In this document: piece after piece, positions 7,584 through 15,858 of the stretch | Position numbering within the stretch: position 1 is the first letter of the stretch | How the letters are laid out: every line of letters starts with the position of its first letter | Assembly (NCBI RefSeq): GCF_034259205.1 | Contig: NZ_CP139487.1 | Location: forward strand, 1,860,001-1,924,000 | Length of the DNA: 64,000 bases | Direction of reading: 5' to 3' | Source of the DNA: Peredibacter starrii | Lineage (GTDB): Bacteria > Bdellovibrionota > Bacteriovoracia > Bacteriovoracales > Bacteriovoracaceae | The notes under the pieces: generated by a model | Databases searched by the model: none | What the model was told of the DNA's origin: nothing | The model's input: only the letters and a program-made list of their open reading frames with translations | Position numbers and translations under genes: made by a program

Positions 7584-8191
7584 TGAGTCATGGGCGAATC
7601 TTCCAGTCCTTCTGAAGGGTAGAGATCTTCACGGTCCTCTGTTCGTTCTCCCACCAGTCTGATCCATTCTTCGAATGCCGCAAAGTACTGAAGAAGTAAT
7701 TCTTTGGTCTTCTCATTGGTCAAGCGGTCCTGCTCATCAAAGGCATGAGAAGCATTGAAATACATTTCAGGTTGTCCCAATACACTCATATTTAAGTAGG
7801 CCATTACCTGACGAAGATGATGTTGGGCGCCGAAAGTACCAATGGCACCGGGAGAAGCACCCAGAAGTGCCGCCGGTTTTCGGTTCCATAAATTTTGTCC
7901 ATAAGGTCTTGAACCCCAATCGATGGCATTTTTTAAAACACCCGGGAAGGAGCGATTATATTCTGGAGAAATGAAGAGCACCGCCTGCGCCTCACGAATA
8001 AGGTCTTTAAACTCAGAGACGATATCAGGTGGATCCATTTCCAGATCCTGAGAGAAGAATGGAAGTTTTGAAATATCGAATGTTTCGAATTCAAAATGAG
8101 GGATAGAAAGTTCCTGAATGGATCTGAAGTACTTCTTGTTCAAAGAATTGCGACTGATGCCACCCACCAGAGTCAGAGTCTTGATCGCCAT
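7580..8191 (-). CDS. NAD(P)H-dependent FMN reductase
   Basis: 203 residues, flavodoxin-like fold. The FMN phosphate loop GGISRNSLNKK lies at the N-terminus, followed by the family motif SPEYNRSFPGVLKNAIDW and GAIGTFGAQHHLRQV. These are typical of the ChrR/YieF-type FMN_red family that reduces flavins, quinones or azo compounds using NAD(P)H. Length is usual for the family. The start follows a GAGGA SD. No operon partner is evident. Confidence 0.88.
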   Translation of the reverse strand: MAIKTLTLVGGISRNSLNKKYFRSIQELSIPHFEFETFDISKLPFFSQDLEMDPPDIVSEFKDLIREAQAVLFISPEYNRSFPGVLKNAIDWGSRPYGQNLWNRKPAALLGASPGAIGTFGAQHHLRQVMAYLNMSVLGQPEMYFNASHAFDEQDRLTNEKTKELLLQYFAAFEEWIRLVGERTEDREDLYPSEGLEDSPMTH

Positions 8192-8394
8192 AAATCCTCC
8201 TCGGTTTACCTCACAAGTGGACCATGAGAAGACGTTGCTGAAAACTAAAAGAGAGCTTAAAAAGTCATTATTCCACTTAAGTCGGTTATGTGGAAAAATT
8301 CCGTCTCATTATTCTTAAACTGCTTCAAATTTATACTTGGGCCTGGTCTATGTCTTGCAGCTAGTCCGTATATAACTTTCACCAAGGAAGGGTT

Positions 8395-8928
8395 ATGGAT
8401 ATTTATGAAGCTTTAAAAAAGGACCATGAAGAATTGAAGATAGTTCTTGAGGAACTTGTTTCGTTGAGGGCCGATGACGATTACCGCTATGTCCTCATCG
8501 AAGAAATTAGAAATGTATTGGTTCCGCACTCGCGAGCTGAGGAATCAATTTTTTATAATACGCTTCGAGCGGTGAACGCTGATAAAAAAATTGTGTTTCA
8601 TGGATATCAAGAGCACCTTGAAACTGAAACGTTACTCCGAACACTACAAGTCATGGATCGCATGAATCTTGATTGGAAGGCCACTGCAAAAAAACTTCAG
8701 GAATCGTTTCTTCATCACATTGAAGACGAGGAAAATGAAATCTTCGCAGAGGCACAAAAAGCTTTCACAGAAGAAGAAGCTGTGAGTATGGCAGATGCCT
8801 TTTTGCAGTTAAAACCGAAGATCGAGAAAGAAGGATTCATGAAAAACACCGTGGATATGGTGATCAATTTGTTGCCCCCTCGTCTGGCCGATAAGCTCAG
8901 AAATATCGGAGAGAATCGGGCGGCTTAA
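8395..8928 (+). CDS. Hemerythrin-like HHE-domain protein 1
   Basis: 177 residues. Metal-ligand pattern of HHE domains: KKDHEEL near the start, LVPHSRAEESIFY, FHGYQEHLETE and FLHHIEDEENEIF. Such proteins carry a diiron site that senses or stores oxygen, NO or iron. The C-terminus (about 150-177) adds a segment with NTVDMVINLLPPRLADKLRN. The SD is AAGGAAGGG. A second, shorter hemerythrin-like gene is at 13686. Confidence 0.88.
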   Translation: MDIYEALKKDHEELKIVLEELVSLRADDDYRYVLIEEIRNVLVPHSRAEESIFYNTLRAVNADKKIVFHGYQEHLETETLLRTLQVMDRMNLDWKATAKKLQESFLHHIEDEENEIFAEAQKAFTEEEAVSMADAFLQLKPKIEKEGFMKNTVDMVINLLPPRLADKLRNIGENRAA

Positions 8929-9021
8929 ACCGTCCAGGAAAAGTTTCACCTGATCCATTGCCGAATTGTTTTATTTATCTCATGAATGGACTCTATTAAT
9001 GTCTTGAATCAACGGGCTTCT

Positions 9022-9711
9022 TTAAATTAAACGCTGGTTAAAACTAATTGTTCTAGTTCTTTGGCGAGAAGTTGATACGTTTGAAGTCTTCATTGTGACA
9101 GTCGTATCTACTTTCGCTGGCGGAAGTGATTTCATCCTTTTCAGAGATTTCATGGCCTCTTTGGCCATAAATTGGACGAGCTCATCCATGCTTAGATTTT
9201 TGCCAAGAAGATCTTTCAGCTTTTCTACGGTGGCCATTGTTTCATCAGATAAAACATAAACTTCTTGGATTTTATCTTTTGAAATCCTTTTTGCCTTACC
9301 CGGCTTTTTCTCTTTTCCTGTGATCTCAAAGAGTCTTTTTTCACATTCAGTTTTAGTGAGACCTTCCACTTCTTTTAAAACTTCTTGCCTTTGAGATTTA
9401 TCTTCAATGAAATCATTCACTAATGAAATATTTGTAAGAGTTAGTTTGCCTGATTCGATTTTCGGTTCTATTTCTGGCATTTCTGCCAAGGCCCTTGCTG
9501 CCACAATTCTTCTTTGAGCGCCACTTTCTGAATATCCAAGTTCACGAACGCAATAAGCGAACAGCGAAGAATAATTTAGTTCGTGATAAAGCTTTCTTCG
9601 CTCTATCTCTTTCAAGTGATGAAGTAGTTTGGTGATGACCACTCTTTCGGAGCTCGCCAATTTTTTTGTATCACTCAGTAAAATTTTATTTGCAAGATGA
9701 TTAAGTCTCAT
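9022..9711 (-). CDS. HNH-family protein lacking the nuclease domain
   Basis: 229 residues. The N-terminal part (KLLHHLKEIERRKLY, SLFAYCVRELGYSESGAQRR, IESGKLTL) matches a DUF222-like region that precedes an HNH nuclease domain in related multicopy proteins of this lineage. Here the protein stops soon after SLPPAK, with a Ser/Thr/Arg tail and no HNH Cys/His motif in any frame. The start at 9711 is preferred because a TTGACA-17-TATTTT promoter ends seven bases before it. It may be a decayed copy or a nuclease-free derivative. Confidence 0.65.
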   Translation of the reverse strand: MRLNHLANKILLSDTKKLASSERVVITKLLHHLKEIERRKLYHELNYSSLFAYCVRELGYSESGAQRRIVAARALAEMPEIEPKIESGKLTLTNISLVNDFIEDKSQRQEVLKEVEGLTKTECEKRLFEITGKEKKPGKAKRISKDKIQEVYVLSDETMATVEKLKDLLGKNLSMDELVQFMAKEAMKSLKRMKSLPPAKVDTTVTMKTSNVSTSRQRTRTISFNQRLI

Positions 9712-9792
9712 GTTAGAAAAAATACGGAAAAGATACGGATATGTCAACTTCAAAAAAAAGGAGATTAAGATTCACTTCCGCTGGCGAAAGTA
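9109..9792. repeat. Pair of 20-bp inverted near-identical elements flanking the HNH remnant
   Basis: The sequence at 9109-9128 and that at 9773-9792 are inverted copies, matching at 18 of 20 positions. Each is itself an imperfect dyad (CACTTCCGC..GCGAAAGTA). One lies inside the 3' end of the truncated gene at the point where homology to full-length relatives stops. The other lies upstream of its promoter. Confidence 0.55.
9719..9747 (-). promoter_or_regulatory. Consensus sigma-70 promoter, leaderless
   Basis: On the minus strand TTGACA (9742-9747) is followed by 17 bp and TATTTT (9719-9724), then seven bases and the ATG at 9711. This predicts transcription starting at the start codon. Confidence 0.7.
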
Positions 9793-9828
9793 AAACAGAG
9801 GCACTTTTCAAGAGATGTTTTATTCTTC

Positions 9829-9840
9829 TATACTTTTAGA
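9829..9840 (+). promoter_or_regulatory. -10 element for leaderless start at 9841
   Basis: TATACT (9829-9834) plus TTTAGA directly precedes ATG. The same TAYAMT-TTTAG arrangement occurs before the genes at 17655 and 49143. Confidence 0.55.
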
Positions 9841-10644
9841 ATGAATAAACTATTTACACTTGGTTTTCTCCTCGTTCTTTCTCAAAATCTTAAAGCTTCT
9901 GACATCTGTTCTAGAAGTTCTCAGGATTTAAGGGTTTTCTTGGATCAGAATAGTTCCAGGATTTCTTTTAAGAACGATGGGGGATTATTCAATCAAGGTG
10001 TATGTTGGTGGCACAATAGAATGCAACGTTCTTCTGCTTACTTAGTAAGCTACGAACCTTCATTACCGCCTCCATCACGTCCTGAATTGTTAAAGATTCT
10101 TCTTTCTCTTCGCAATATGGACTCGGCAGTTGTCATTCCTGGGTATGAGGATTTTTTAACTTTTTCCCAGGATTACAAAAAAGAAATTCAGGAAATCCTG
10201 GATGGTTGGCAAAAGCTTGATGGATTTTTCAACTTTCAATGGATTCGTGGAATTTCTGGACAATCAGAACTACCGAGTGAGCAAATGCTCGCAAGAATGC
10301 GTGATGTGTATACCTATTATAAATATACGCCGGCCCCACTATGGATCATGGCCCAAATCAAAGGACTAACGTCTCATTCATTTTTGATTTTGCGCATGCA
10401 CGAGATCGCAAATGGATATGAGATGGAGTTGATTGATAGTAACCATCCTCAAGAAACTGTGAAACTGACCTATCACGAGGGAGATACTGCTCTCCGTGTG
10501 GAAGGTGGAAAGTATACTTTTGTTCCTTACGTGGGATTTCAAAACGACTATAAAAAAATTGGTGAAGCTCTTAAAAGACGTTGTGGTGAGAAGACATTCC
10601 CAATTGATCTGAGCGATCTTAAAGAAGGTCAGATCGAACTGTAA
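9841..10644 (+). CDS. Secreted protein with papain-like Cys/His/Asp motifs
   Basis: 267 residues with a signal peptide (MNKLFTLGFLLVLSQNLKA). C55 in QGVCWWHNR, H179 in LTSHSFLIL and D199/N201 in LIDSNHP are in the order and context expected for a papain-like thiol enzyme. The remaining sequence is not one I can place in a named family. The start has no SD but a -10 six bases upstream. The stop abuts that of the convergent receiver gene. Confidence 0.6.
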   Translation: MNKLFTLGFLLVLSQNLKASDICSRSSQDLRVFLDQNSSRISFKNDGGLFNQGVCWWHNRMQRSSAYLVSYEPSLPPPSRPELLKILLSLRNMDSAVVIPGYEDFLTFSQDYKKEIQEILDGWQKLDGFFNFQWIRGISGQSELPSEQMLARMRDVYTYYKYTPAPLWIMAQIKGLTSHSFLILRMHEIANGYEMELIDSNHPQETVKLTYHEGDTALRVEGGKYTFVPYVGFQNDYKKIGEALKRRCGEKTFPIDLSDLKEGQIEL

Positions 10645-11013
10645 TTACTTACAGTATTGGGAAACCACGTTGAGAACCACATCGATATCGATGGGTTTTT
10701 TAAGAAATCCAATTGAACCTTCAGTGTTCGTTTTGTCGGCGACAGCAGAAACAATTAAAACTGGAATTGGTGCAAGAAGTGTGTCGGCCATAATTGTGTC
10801 CAGAAACTGACGACCATTCATGATCGGCATCATCATGTCGAGCAATACCAAGCATGGTTTGGCCATGGACCCAAGAACGTCTAAGGCCTCTTTGCCATTG
10901 GTCGCGGCCTTCGTGATGTAGCCTTCTGACTCGAGCAGATCAACCATGACGTTGCGGATATCATCATCATCTTCAACAATCAGGATCGTTTTACATTTTC
11001 CTGGTATGGCCAT
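10645..11013 (-). CDS. Single-domain response regulator
   Basis: 122 residues, receiver domain only. EDDDD at 14-18, phospho-acceptor D59 in VLLDMMMPIMNG, and FLKKPI near the C-terminus for the conserved Lys. GAGGAG SD upstream. No kinase or output domain is adjacent, so it probably works in a phosphorelay or by protein binding. Confidence 0.9.
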   Translation of the reverse strand: MAIPGKCKTILIVEDDDDIRNVMVDLLESEGYITKAATNGKEALDVLGSMAKPCLVLLDMMMPIMNGRQFLDTIMADTLLAPIPVLIVSAVADKTNTEGSIGFLKKPIDIDVVLNVVSQYCK

Positions 11014-11216
11014 GTGTATTCTCCTCGGGCATAGATTAGCAATTCTTCATTCACAAAGTGATGGGACACTGTGCTCAGGAAGTTTGCCACCTGCGATTAG
11101 AAATTTTGCCTCATTTGATCAGGCATAGCTCGGTGGGCCCACTCTGCAATCAACGACTTACCTTTTGGCAAAGCTTTTGCTCTAAGGGCAAAGTTGATTT
11201 TTTCAAGGAGTGAGTC

Positions 11217-11993
11217 ATGAAATTTAAATCGCCGGTTCCATTTCTTTTTGTTGCTTCACTATTTGCCCTCGCTGCATGCGGTGGCGGAAGTGGGAGTAGT
11301 TCATCATCAAAACAAAATGAGAATGCCGAGCTTCAGGAAGATAATGATCAAGGGATTTATCGTGCCGTATTAACGCCAGTGAATAAGAAGCTAGTTGCTA
11401 ATACTACAGGAACAATCGAAGTACGTATTGATGGAGATGAAGTTGTCATTGAATCAACGGTTGCGGGAGCACCATCAGGTGTGAAGCACTTTCAAAATAT
11501 TATGACGAGCTCTGAGTGTCCAACTGAGGCCAGCGATGCCAATGGAGATGGAGTTGTAGATATTATGGAAGGTTCGGCGAGCTTTGGAAAAATCCTGGTG
11601 CCGCTTGATAGCAATATCAGTGATCAATTACTTGGAAATGATTTTGGGCCAATTGCTAATGGTGCAGGTGCGTATGTTTATCGCAAGAGTACTTCATTTG
11701 CTCAACTGATGGCGGATCTCAATGCTGAAGACCCAGATAAGGAAGACTTCTTTGCGAAGCTATCTCCAACTGAAACCTTAAGGCTCTCAAAACGAGTCGT
11801 AGTTGTTCATGGAGTGAGTCGTAATTCAGATCTTCCGGCGACAGTGGCAACTCTTGGAGATGCGGCCGCGGATCAGTTGATTCCGATTGCCTGTGGGAAA
11901 CTTGTTAAAGTGCACAGCGAAGACACGACCACTGCGGATGCTGCGAGAAGTGAAACAAGCAGCGAAACGACAACTGGAGCACGCTTCCTCTAA
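11217..11993 (+). CDS. Lipoprotein with EF-hand-like loop, paralogue 3
   Basis: 258 residues with lipobox ALAACGGGSG. It shares with the genes at 148 and 5774: VKHFQNIMTSSECP, the loop DANGDGVVDIMEG, ILVPLD, RVVVVHGVSRNSDLP and PIACGKLVKV. The Ser/Thr-rich C-terminal tail resembles that of paralogue 1. The start is fixed by AAGGAGTGA. The first His of the H-x-Q-x-x-H pattern is kept, the second is replaced by Met, so metal binding there may differ. Confidence 0.85.
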   Translation: MKFKSPVPFLFVASLFALAACGGGSGSSSSSKQNENAELQEDNDQGIYRAVLTPVNKKLVANTTGTIEVRIDGDEVVIESTVAGAPSGVKHFQNIMTSSECPTEASDANGDGVVDIMEGSASFGKILVPLDSNISDQLLGNDFGPIANGAGAYVYRKSTSFAQLMADLNAEDPDKEDFFAKLSPTETLRLSKRVVVVHGVSRNSDLPATVATLGDAAADQLIPIACGKLVKVHSEDTTTADAARSETSSETTTGARFL

Positions 11994-12028
11994 TCTCTTT
12001 TTAGAAGTTCTTCCAACTGGGGGGCCCT

Positions 12029-12694
12029 ATGAAAGAGGTTTTTTTAGAGGGATTGTTGTTGCAAGCAAGTCTCATCTTTGCCCTGGGGCCCCAGAATCTT
12101 TTTGTGCTGGAGTCGGGTCTTCGCCGACACCATCACATTACGGTGAGCTTTGTGTGCTTTCTCTGTGATCTCTCCCTCATTATGTTGGGAGTGGCAGGGG
12201 CGGCGACCTTCTTTAATCACTATCCACAGATCAAAATCTTTTTCGGAGTGGTAGGAGTAGGGTTTCTTCTGCTCTACGGATTTGGAAAAATCACCACACC
12301 AGAAGAGAGCTTTGTTGTGGGGGCCGCCAAGGCACCCGGCACTTTAAAAAGTGTCATTCTAAAATCCATTACTTTTAGTGTGATCAATCCCCATGCCTAC
12401 CTGGATGGAATTGTCCTGATTGGTGGCTATTCCGCCAAATATAGCGACATCTACCTGAGGCTCACACTAGGAATGGGAGCTGCGACTTTTTCACTCATCT
12501 GGTTTCTGCTCTTGTCTCTTGGAGCAAGTGTTATGATGCCATTTTTCCAATCTCCCAAACGCATGCGTTTAATGATGGGAAGTGCGGGACTCATTCTTTT
12601 ATTCCTCTCGGCGAAACTCACCCTGGATGTATACGGCTGGCTTCTGGAAACTTATCCGGAAACGGCAAGTGTGCTCCATTTCGGTCCAAGATAA
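12029..12694 (+). CDS. LysE/ArgO-family amino-acid exporter
   Basis: 221 residues with about six membrane helices. The family signature GPQNLFVLESGLRRHH is near the N-terminus, and INPHAYLDGIVLIGG is in the middle; both are typical of LysE/ArgO exporters that expel basic amino acids. It follows the lipoprotein gene by 35 bp. Arginine or lysine is the likely substrate, by family only. Confidence 0.85.
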   Translation: MKEVFLEGLLLQASLIFALGPQNLFVLESGLRRHHHITVSFVCFLCDLSLIMLGVAGAATFFNHYPQIKIFFGVVGVGFLLLYGFGKITTPEESFVVGAAKAPGTLKSVILKSITFSVINPHAYLDGIVLIGGYSAKYSDIYLRLTLGMGAATFSLIWFLLLSLGASVMMPFFQSPKRMRLMMGSAGLILLFLSAKLTLDVYGWLLETYPETASVLHFGPR

Positions 12695-12753
12695 GCCTGG
12701 CAAAAATTCCCAATCGTCTTTAAAATATTTATAAATTCAGTCCAAGGAAAAAT

Positions 12754-13311
12754 ATGAAACTATTTTTGTCTGCTCTTTTACTTGTTTCACTAAATGCATT
12801 TGCTGCCAAAGGTCCAGTGGTTGTGATGGAGACCAGCATGGGTACAATTGAAATCGAACTCAATCAGGAAAAGGCCCCAAACACAGTTAAAAACTTCTTA
12901 GGCTACGTAGATGATAAATTCTATGACGGCACAATCTTTCACCGTGTGATCGATGGCTTCATGATCCAGGGTGGTGGCTTTGATGAAAAAATGAATGAGA
13001 AGAAAACCAAGGCGCCAATTAAGAACGAAGCCAATAATGGTCTAAGCAATGACACTGGTACAATTGCCATGGCCCGCACGAATGATCCTCACTCTGCCAC
13101 GGCCCAGTTCTTTATCAACGTAAATGACAACTCACCACTTAACCACACAGGTGAAAATCCAGCGGGTTGGGGTTATGCGGTTTTCGGTAAAGTCACTTCA
13201 GGTATGCACGTTGTGAATAGAATTAAGATGGTTCGCACCGGTAACATGAACGGTCACCAGAACGTACCAATGGACACTGTTGTAATTAAGAGTGTGAAAC
13301 GTAAGAAGTAA
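12754..13311 (+). CDS. ppiA: Periplasmic peptidyl-prolyl isomerase, cyclophilin type
   Basis: 185 residues with signal peptide [18 protein letters not shown]. The cyclophilin core is complete: [33 protein letters not shown] and a C-terminal MDTVVIKSV. It catalyses proline cis-trans isomerisation in exported proteins. The SD is AAGGAA. The stop abuts that of the convergent receiver gene, with no visible terminator between. Confidence 0.92.
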   Translation: MKLFLSALLLVSLNAFAAKGPVVVMETSMGTIEIELNQEKAPNTVKNFLGYVDDKFYDGTIFHRVIDGFMIQGGGFDEKMNEKKTKAPIKNEANNGLSNDTGTIAMARTNDPHSATAQFFINVNDNSPLNHTGENPAGWGYAVFGKVTSGMHVVNRIKMVRTGNMNGHQNVPMDTVVIKSVKRKK

Positions 13312-13689
13312 TTACTTCATCAAGCGAAAGCAGTTCTGAACCACGAAGATCAAATCATCAACCTCTAAGGGCTTATTGAGAAACTCAAAGGCCTTTAGGG
13401 GTTCTTTATACTCCTGAAAACGATTATTGGCAGTGAGAAGAATCACAGGAATGTGAGAGTAACGAGTGTCTTCCATTTGAAGCTCTCTGAACTCAAATCC
13501 ATTCATCTCCGGCATCATAAGATCCAGGACAATCAAATCCGGTACAAAAGATTTTTCGGTCATGACCCTGAAGGCCTCAAGTCCATTCTTGGACACCTCC
13601 ACGAGGTATCCTTGACCTTCAAGAATTTCTCTCAAAGAGTTTCGAATAGAGGGATCGTCTTCAACAATTAATATTTTTCTTTTCATCAT
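13312..13689 (-). CDS. Single-domain response regulator in hemerythrin operon
   Basis: 125 residues, receiver only: EDD at 10-12, D56 in LIVLDLMMPEMNG, switch LLTANN and FLNKPL. Its ATG overlaps the stop of the upstream hemerythrin gene by four bases, so the two are translationally coupled. The link between a diiron protein and a receiver suggests a redox or oxygen signalling pair, by inference. Confidence 0.9.
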   Translation of the reverse strand: MMKRKILIVEDDPSIRNSLREILEGQGYLVEVSKNGLEAFRVMTEKSFVPDLIVLDLMMPEMNGFEFRELQMEDTRYSHIPVILLTANNRFQEYKEPLKAFEFLNKPLEVDDLIFVVQNCFRLMK

Positions 13690-14138
13690 GAGTTCATGTG
13701 ATGATGCTTGGCCTCTTCAAATTCGTAGGCGAATTGTTCCAGCTCATCGGGGCCAAAATCTTCCTTTGCTTCGGCGAACAGTTTACCTTCTTCATGCTCA
13801 ACATGGATACTACAAAGCTGTTCTAATTCCAAAAAAGTTTTTAACCATTCTTTAGATTCGGTATCCAAAAAGTTTAATTTCTGAATGAGCTCTTTGATCT
13901 GATGGTGCTCGCGGTTGTTTTCTTCAACCAATCTTAAGGTAAATTCACCAGGTGTTTCATTCAGAATTTTAGTATGAAGGGTGACTTCTTCGCCTTCCAT
14001 ATGGGGGATCATCTCTTCTTTCCATCTTGCGAATAGTTCTTTGCGAAGCTTATTCGTTCTTGCGGTTTGAATTTCGTGCAGAAGGGCATGCATCTCTCTG
14101 TGCTCTTTTCGTAGTTTGTTTAAAATTGTCTCTGGCAT
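13686..14138 (-). CDS. Hemerythrin-like HHE-domain protein 2
   Basis: 150 residues with LRKEHREMHALL, MIPHMEGEEVTLH, NNREHHQIKEL and SIHVEHEEGKLFAEA, which supply the His/Glu ligands of an HHE diiron site. A strong AGGAGG precedes the ATG. It lies between the small acidic exported gene (24 bp upstream) and the receiver gene (overlapping), so three genes form one operon. Confidence 0.88.
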   Translation of the reverse strand: MPETILNKLRKEHREMHALLHEIQTARTNKLRKELFARWKEEMIPHMEGEEVTLHTKILNETPGEFTLRLVEENNREHHQIKELIQKLNFLDTESKEWLKTFLELEQLCSIHVEHEEGKLFAEAKEDFGPDELEQFAYEFEEAKHHHMNS

Positions 14139-14161
14139 ACATCCTCCTGATAGCGAGCTGA

Positions 14162-14425
14162 TTACTGATCGGGTACAACGTCGTAACGGTTTTGTTCAAT
14201 CTCCTCTTGCTGGAGCTGTTCATCAGGTGATTGTTTCTGCTCTTCGATCTCTTGCAATTTTAGTTCTTCTTCCTCTGTCAAAGGTTGTTCTTCCTCTTCA
14301 GGAGTGACCTGATTCAGGGTCGCGGCGGATCCACCCATAGCACTTGTGTTGGCCGGATTTGGACTACCCATGGCCCATACTGTTGACATGAAAAAAAATG
14401 AGCAAAAGACTACAAATATTTTCAT
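14162..14425 (-). CDS. Small acidic exported protein, first gene of hemerythrin operon
   Basis: 87 residues from the ATG at 14425 (GAGG SD). The signal peptide MKIFVVFCSFFFMSTVWA is followed by a Glu/Gln-rich mature part (EEEEQPLTEEEEL). It lacks cysteines and known motifs. Being the promoter-proximal gene of the hemerythrin/receiver operon ties this class of tiny acidic proteins to stress genes. Confidence 0.78.
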   Translation of the reverse strand: MKIFVVFCSFFFMSTVWAMGSPNPANTSAMGGSAATLNQVTPEEEEQPLTEEEELKLQEIEEQKQSPDEQLQQEEIEQNRYDVVPDQ

Positions 14426-14479
14426 GATTGCCTCGCATAACATCATTGAATCGGCCCGGAGATGAAGATGAAACTAAAG

Positions 14480-14499
14480 TTCCTCTAAAGGGTAATTGA
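14480..14499 (-). promoter_or_regulatory. Shared 20-nt upstream motif, copy 1
   Basis: The plus-strand 20-mer TTCCTCTAAAGGGTAATTGA begins 55 bp upstream of the ATG at 14425. A 17-of-20 match lies 59 bp upstream of the CBS-operon ATG (23964-23983), in the same orientation relative to the gene. It is a candidate shared operator or alternative-sigma promoter. Confidence 0.5.
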
Positions 14500-14579
14500 C
14501 CAAAGTTTTTTTTCAATGGCCCTGCAGAGAGAGCATTGAGTATGCTCGATGGTTGAGATGTATAACTCTGGAGGAATAT

Positions 14580-14711
14580 ATGATTACTAAATCAGAAGCG
14601 AAAAAGTTCTTTAAACGTTTTAGTAAAGATGCGGGAAAGACATACCGCACTTTCTCAAAAGATCTCTCTAAGAGAATCAGCAAAATCCAGGATCGAATTC
14701 CTAATCGTTAA
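14580..14711 (+). CDS. Small basic protein, 43 residues
   Basis: 43 residues starting MITKSEAKKFFKRF, with 15 Lys or Arg residues and an amphipathic helical look. GGAGGAATAT before the ATG is a textbook SD, and this start is preferred to the upstream one at 14496. It has no signal peptide, so it may bind nucleic acid or membrane. It is divergent from the hemerythrin operon and its end overlaps the convergent phosphoesterase gene by 11 bp. Confidence 0.65.
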   Translation: MITKSEAKKFFKRFSKDAGKTYRTFSKDLSKRISKIQDRIPNR

Positions 14712-15759
14712 TCAGTCTTACTTCTTTAGATCGAACCAACTCCAGCAGAGTAATCTCTGGAGTTGTTCCTAAACGCACAAGTGGTCCCCAACTGCCTGTT
14801 CCTGGATTCACGTACACCCACATATTTCCTACGCGATGAAGACCTTGTGATAACTTGTGAACGAATTTCACCACGATGGTCCAGGGAAAGAATTGGCCCG
14901 CGTGAGTGTGGCCGGAAAGTTGTAAATGAAAGCCGCTCTTCTCGGCATCTGGAGCAATCCCCGGACGATGAGAGAGAAGGATCTTAAAGCTTGCGGAGTC
15001 GGCGTACTTCGTATCAAGATTAGGAGTTAATCGGGAAACCGGATCAGGAATTCCGGCCACCAGGACATCCGCTCCTTGATGCTTAACTATCTTTCCCCGA
15101 TTCACGAGATTGATGGTCCCTAGGTTATTAAGCACAATTAACCATTCGTTGGCGTTCCAGTAGTATTCATGGTTTCCCGGAATGAAGAATGAGCCGTAGG
15201 TCGATTTTAAATTTCCAATGGGGGCAATGTCCTCCCGATACTCACGAACATTTCCATCCCCAATATCACCCGTCAAAACCACAATATGACATTTAAGAGC
15301 ATTTATTTTTTTTACAACTTTTTCCACATAGCGTTTTCGAATGGTGGCACCAACATGCAAGTCACTAATCTGTGCGATCTTAAAACCAATGAGATTTTCA
15401 TTCAGATCATTCACTGGAACTTTAACATGCTTTACCCGAGGTCCACGGGAAGCATTGATCAATCCCACAATGAGACTCACAACAGTGAGAATAAATACAT
15501 AACTGATAGGGGCCAGTTCACCCGTGATTAACCAGGCAATGTCACGCACGATGGTAAAGACCACTAGAAAAGTAAGGAATGCCATGGCCATGTAGGCCAG
15601 ATGTATTTGTAAGCGAAACAATCGTTTGAAGGGAAAACTAGCAATGAGAAGAAAGAGAAGTCCCAGCATGGGCCAGTGTGACCAATGACTTCCTAGGCGA
15701 AATCCCAGGTATAAATAGGCAGGTGCCAGGATGGATGTAATAAAGAATAAGAATCTCAA
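14701..15759 (-). CDS. Membrane-anchored metallophosphoesterase (YkuE/YaeI type)
   Basis: 352 residues. Four N-terminal membrane helices (to about residue 105) precede a calcineurin-like phosphoesterase domain: ISDLHVG, LTGDIGDG, IPGNHEYYW, LSHRP and SGHTHAGQFFP, which together give the dimetal ligands. Relatives hydrolyse phospholipid or UDP-diacylglucosamine-like bonds at the membrane. Length is normal for the four-helix subfamily. Confidence 0.88.
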   Translation of the reverse strand: MRFLFFITSILAPAYLYLGFRLGSHWSHWPMLGLLFLLIASFPFKRLFRLQIHLAYMAMAFLTFLVVFTIVRDIAWLITGELAPISYVFILTVVSLIVGLINASRGPRVKHVKVPVNDLNENLIGFKIAQISDLHVGATIRKRYVEKVVKKINALKCHIVVLTGDIGDGNVREYREDIAPIGNLKSTYGSFFIPGNHEYYWNANEWLIVLNNLGTINLVNRGKIVKHQGADVLVAGIPDPVSRLTPNLDTKYADSASFKILLSHRPGIAPDAEKSGFHLQLSGHTHAGQFFPWTIVVKFVHKLSQGLHRVGNMWVYVNPGTGSWGPLVRLGTTPEITLLELVRSKEVRLIND

Positions 15760-15858
15760 TTTCTGTCCAATTAAAGCACTTCACTTCATTTCATAGGTGC
15801 GCATCTTTTCACCCACAATCATTCCCGTTAAGGTCAATCACGACCAAGGAGGGTCACC

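Noticed and set aside
11887-12168. Plus-strand ORF of 93 codons between lipoprotein and LysE genes
   Set aside because: It overlaps the true ends and starts of two well supported genes in another frame and has no SD.
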